Assembly (NCBI GenBank): GCA_023091735.1
Contig: JALKBU010000197.1
Location: 1 to 62,545, forward strand
Reading direction: 5' to 3'
DNA: 62,545 nucleotides
Origin: Trichomonas tenax
Lineage: Eukaryota > Parabasalia > Trichomonadida > Trichomonadidae
This document shows, one piece after another, positions 59,723 to 62,545 of this stretch (position 1 is its first letter; each line of letters opens with the position of its first letter). A program made the translations under genes and the position numbers. The notes below the pieces were generated by a model that did not search any database, had not been told where the DNA came from, and saw nothing but the letters and a program-made list of their open reading frames with translations.

Positions 59723-62545
59723 ATGACGAAAGCGATTGGAGTGATTGATCCTGCTTTCGTCAGTCAATGCAAACGCACTCAAAAGTTGAGAGGGCAGTTT
59801 TACGACACGATGCCTCCACTCACGGACCCGAAAGAGCAGAAAATGTTCTTATTATCACAAAAGCGTTTGCTAAATGAAGATATATTTGAAGAATTAATGG
59901 AAAACTGTAAACACAAACCTCTAAATCTCGCAATGGAACCTGTTTTTGCACAGGTTTTTCAAGCATATAGAGCAATATTTTGGAAATATGACGTATATTC
60001 AAATAGTTTTTACTCAAAAACACTCGAAACACATTTAGAAAGTGATAATACCATTATTCCTGCCGCTCTTCAAGCACAAATGCCAATTAATGTTGCCTCG
60101 ATCGAAAATAGACTCGCAAGACAAAAATTACAAGTTGAATCGCGTTCTCCACAGTTAGTTTTCCCATTGTATTTAAAGAGCGGTGATACAATCGCAGTTA
60201 TTCAAATATCTCGAAATAAAGGCGAAGCAACATTCACAGACGAAAATATACAAGACGCAACTTTCTTCATGAAGAAATTTTCGTTGTATGGCACAAGTGT
60301 CGCAATATCATCGACAATTATTGACATAGCAAATAATTTGTCGAATGTAAAAAAGACAAAAGAAGTCATTAACACATTAACAGCAGTCTATAAAACAGCT
60401 TTTGAGGCACAGGATGTTGATTATTGGTGTTATAAAGAAAAAGAAAATCAATTTTTCAGATATGATCATAAAGAGGACAATTTCATGATAGTAAAGAAGA
60501 ACAAAGTCGGCGTTGTAGGTTTCTGCCTAATGACAAAAGTATCTATCAACGAAAGAAACGTAAAATATCACTCGAATTACAATTCTGCTGTAGATGGAAG
60601 TTCTGGAGGTGCAATTCTTACATATGTCGAAAAGATAGACGACATTGTATATACTATAGCTCTCAGAGGCAAATCAGGAGATGGATTTTATTCAAACAAT
60701 CAAAAACAAACAATCGAAAAGATTTCTCCATTTGCTGTTTTGTCTATAGCGTATTCTTTCAAGTTGCACCCACTTCCAAAGAGGATGAACCAAGATACAG
60801 CAAAGCCAATCTTCGATTTGATCAAATTCGCGAAAGAAGTCTTGAAAGTCTCAGAAGTCGACAAAATCGCAGTATTCATCGAAAAATGGCTCTCGGAGCA
60901 CTTCGAGAAAACAGTAAGCGTTTGCATGAAGCTCGGAAACACATTGATAAGCGGATATGGAGGTGATGAATTATCGCTAAATATTACGAACATGAATGAC
61001 TCATTAATGGGTCTTTGCATCAGTGAACAGAAAGTTCAATTCTATGATACAAGTGATCCAATGTTTAATCCTGATGTTGATTCGCATGGAAACGCAGAAG
61101 TTAAAGAGGTTATCATTGTTCCAATATTCTCTGCATCGAATGAAACTCTCGGTGCAGTTTCTGTTTCTTCGACAGAGGAATTTGGTGAAATTGCTGATCA
61201 AGTTCTTCGAAAGCTTTCTGCATTTGCTGTTTTCTGCGGTATATCATTACAGAATGCTTTGGCTCTTAGGATTGCATCTTTCTGTCCTAATATGGTATTA
61301 AAGGCGAAGTCAGAAAAGCTTTCAAGTCAACAAGATGTTGTCGATCTCGCATTTGATTGTTTCCACGAAATCAAAGGCGTGTTAAGCGCAACAGTTTTCC
61401 TTGCTAAAGGCGATGGTTTGGAGAAAGTCGCTGGTGCAGGAGAACCCATAGATTCAAGTAGCGACTATGCGATATTATCATTCAAAGAGAATTCTCCAAA
61501 GATATTTAGAGTTCCTGATGCGGCCGAAAAAACAGAAATAGAATATAACAACGACTCAAATCTCAGCACAAGACCTACAACAGAATCAAACAACAATGAA
61601 AACAAAAGCATTGAAACAGAAAATACAGAGAAAGAAAGTACGAATAATGAACAAAATGAAATAGATCCAAATAATAGACCTGCAATGCCAAACTCAGTTA
61701 CAGCAACACCTGGACAAAACGATAGAACAGAGACCATTCAGAAGGATTCAAGTTTAGTGAGAGTTTCCAACAGAGCGATGACTCCATATGCTGATTTTTA
61801 TGGTTCTTACTTCATTTGCGCTCCAATTGTTGCAACAGAATCAGGAAAGACAGTTGGAGTTTTCCAGTATTGCGTCCATGGACCGGATTCCATTGTCAGC
61901 GCAATTTCTCATGCAGCAAGTTCAGCTGCTTATGTATCAAGCATCGCTGATGCTGAAGAACAGATGAAGCAAATGAATAACGATGCATTAAATGATATAT
62001 CAGGTTCTTCAGTTCCTGACAAACTTAAAACAGGGATTGATTTTGCTGCTGATGCTTTCGATTCTAATCAGTTCAATTCTAGAGAACTCTCTATTGCTGT
62101 TGCTGAATTCATCGAGAAAGATGGCATTTCTAAGTCTATGGAACTCAATATTGGTGTTTTCATTGAGTTTGTCAGAGAAATATTCTCAAATTGCACCGCA
62201 GCATTTCATGATTTTCATCATTCAATCGATGTCTTCTCTCAGTGCATTAAATTCTGCAAGCCTTCTTATGGGCAAGTTCTTCTGCCAATAGAAAGATTAT
62301 CTCTTTATATTGCTGCTCTTGCACATGATGCTCAACACGATGGATTCACAAATCTTAAACTCGGAATTCTTTATGAATCAATGATTAAGTTATCGCCATT
62401 AGAAGTGAAAACTGTTGGATTTCTCGAACAATGCATGAATCAATTTAACTTCTTTAGCAAAGAAGAAGATAAAAAACAAGTCCTTAAGATCGCATCAAGG
62501 CTTATTCTTGCAACAGATATGTCAAAGCATTTTGCAATACTGGAG
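59723..62545 (+). CDS. cyclic nucleotide phosphodiesterase with GAF domains (3' end outside window)
   Basis: 941 codons are open to the window edge, so the gene is partial. The N-terminal 690 residues contain two or three GAF-like domains (about 90-345, 360-510, 525-700), the last interrupted by an Asn/Glu/Thr-rich insert at about 600-660. The class I phosphodiesterase catalytic domain begins near 775. FHDFHHSIDVF at about 828-838 is the YHNxxHAxDV metal site, and LAHDAQHDGFTN at about 865-876 is the second, with LATDMSKHF near the edge. These His and Asp residues bind the catalytic metals. The enzyme should hydrolyse cAMP or cGMP, regulated by ligand binding to GAF. The product's C-terminus is unseen. 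Many such genes exist in trichomonads. Confidence 0.9.
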   Translation, partial: MTKAIGVIDPAFVSQCKRTQKLRGQFYDTMPPLTDPKEQKMFLLSQKRLLNEDIFEELMENCKHKPLNLAMEPVFAQVFQAYRAIFWKYDVYSNSFYSKTLETHLESDNTIIPAALQAQMPINVASIENRLARQKLQVESRSPQLVFPLYLKSGDTIAVIQISRNKGEATFTDENIQDATFFMKKFSLYGTSVAISSTIIDIANNLSNVKKTKEVINTLTAVYKTAFEAQDVDYWCYKEKENQFFRYDHKEDNFMIVKKNKVGVVGFCLMTKVSINERNVKYHSNYNSAVDGSSGGAILTYVEKIDDIVYTIALRGKSGDGFYSNNQKQTIEKISPFAVLSIAYSFKLHPLPKRMNQDTAKPIFDLIKFAKEVLKVSEVDKIAVFIEKWLSEHFEKTVSVCMKLGNTLISGYGGDELSLNITNMNDSLMGLCISEQKVQFYDTSDPMFNPDVDSHGNAEVKEVIIVPIFSASNETLGAVSVSSTEEFGEIADQVLRKLSAFAVFCGISLQNALALRIASFCPNMVLKAKSEKLSSQQDVVDLAFDCFHEIKGVLSATVFLAKGDGLEKVAGAGEPIDSSSDYAILSFKENSPKIFRVPDAAEKTEIEYNNDSNLSTRPTTESNNNENKSIETENTEKESTNNEQNEIDPNNRPAMPNSVTATPGQNDRTETIQKDSSLVRVSNRAMTPYADFYGSYFICAPIVATESGKTVGVFQYCVHGPDSIVSAISHAASSAAYVSSIADAEEQMKQMNNDALNDISGSSVPDKLKTGIDFAADAFDSNQFNSRELSIAVAEFIEKDGISKSMELNIGVFIEFVREIFSNCTAAFHDFHHSIDVFSQCIKFCKPSYGQVLLPIERLSLYIAALAHDAQHDGFTNLKLGILYESMIKLSPLEVKTVGFLEQCMNQFNFFSKEEDKKQVLKIASRLILATDMSKHFAILE

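Overview
This window looks like nuclear DNA of a parabasalid (trichomonad) protist, most likely Tritrichomonas or a close relative. The evidence is an AT-rich background, single-exon genes with very short leaders, one exact match to the trichomonad intron 3' signal, start sites preceded by matches to the trichomonad initiator and to the M3 (Myb-like) and M5 core promoter motifs, and typical families: an ankyrin protein with a helical N-terminus, small two-repeat Myb, Rab GTPase, GT61-like glycosyltransferase and GAF-phosphodiesterase. The species is an inference. No database search was possible.

Layout. 1-2.9 kb is gene-free and carries one array of six hairpins. 2.9-5.8 kb: NAD kinase, an unknown coiled-coil protein and a small bromodomain-NET protein. 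5.8-9.3 kb holds two inverted-repeat mobile elements without transposase, one with perfect 169-bp ends. 9.3-21.4 kb is gene-dense: a giant ubiquitin protease and an ankyrin protein (tail to tail), then TFIIF-alpha and eIF3j (tail to tail). 21.4-26.9 kb is mostly relics: a 21-bp minisatellite, an AT-rich start-less reading frame, weak transposase-like and kinase-like remnants, and one unknown gene. 26.9-31.9 kb: Myb, a 335-bp MITE-like element, Rab, a coiled-coil protein and the signal peptidase catalytic subunit. 33.5-47.2 kb: tRNA-Gln, a charged unknown protein, an isolated intron-like signal pair, PP2A B subunit, cap-1 methyltransferase, a broken GT61-like gene, Erv46/ERGIC3, a helical-repeat protein, a GT8-like glycosyltransferase and a small unknown protein. 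47.2-51.6 kb is gene-free and carries three more hairpin arrays. 51.6-62.5 kb: Cyc8/UTX-like TPR protein, a divergent pair of probable cilium proteins, ribosomal protein uS7, a decayed region, an OCRL-like inositol 5-phosphatase and the start of a GAF-phosphodiesterase that runs off the window.

The genes are independent eukaryotic transcription units rather than operons. Many act in basic gene expression (TFIIF, BET-like, Myb, Cyc8-like, cap methyltransferase, eIF3j, uS7) or in the secretory and phosphoinositide system (Rab, Sec11, Erv46, OCRL-like, GT8, GT61 relic).

The strongest candidate for something undescribed is the hairpin-array family: four copies (297-1080, 48397-49178 inverted, 49479-49903, 49944-50502), each an ordered series of long hairpins. 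Stem sequences differ between copies while pairing within each copy is kept, which suggests a clustered small-RNA precursor or a structured mobile element. A second candidate is the recurring near-palindrome TTTACATGTCA, found both near gene starts and inside MITE-like ends. Several start codons below sit downstream of the longest open frame, because the frame otherwise opens on TTG or GTG and eukaryotic initiation needs ATG.
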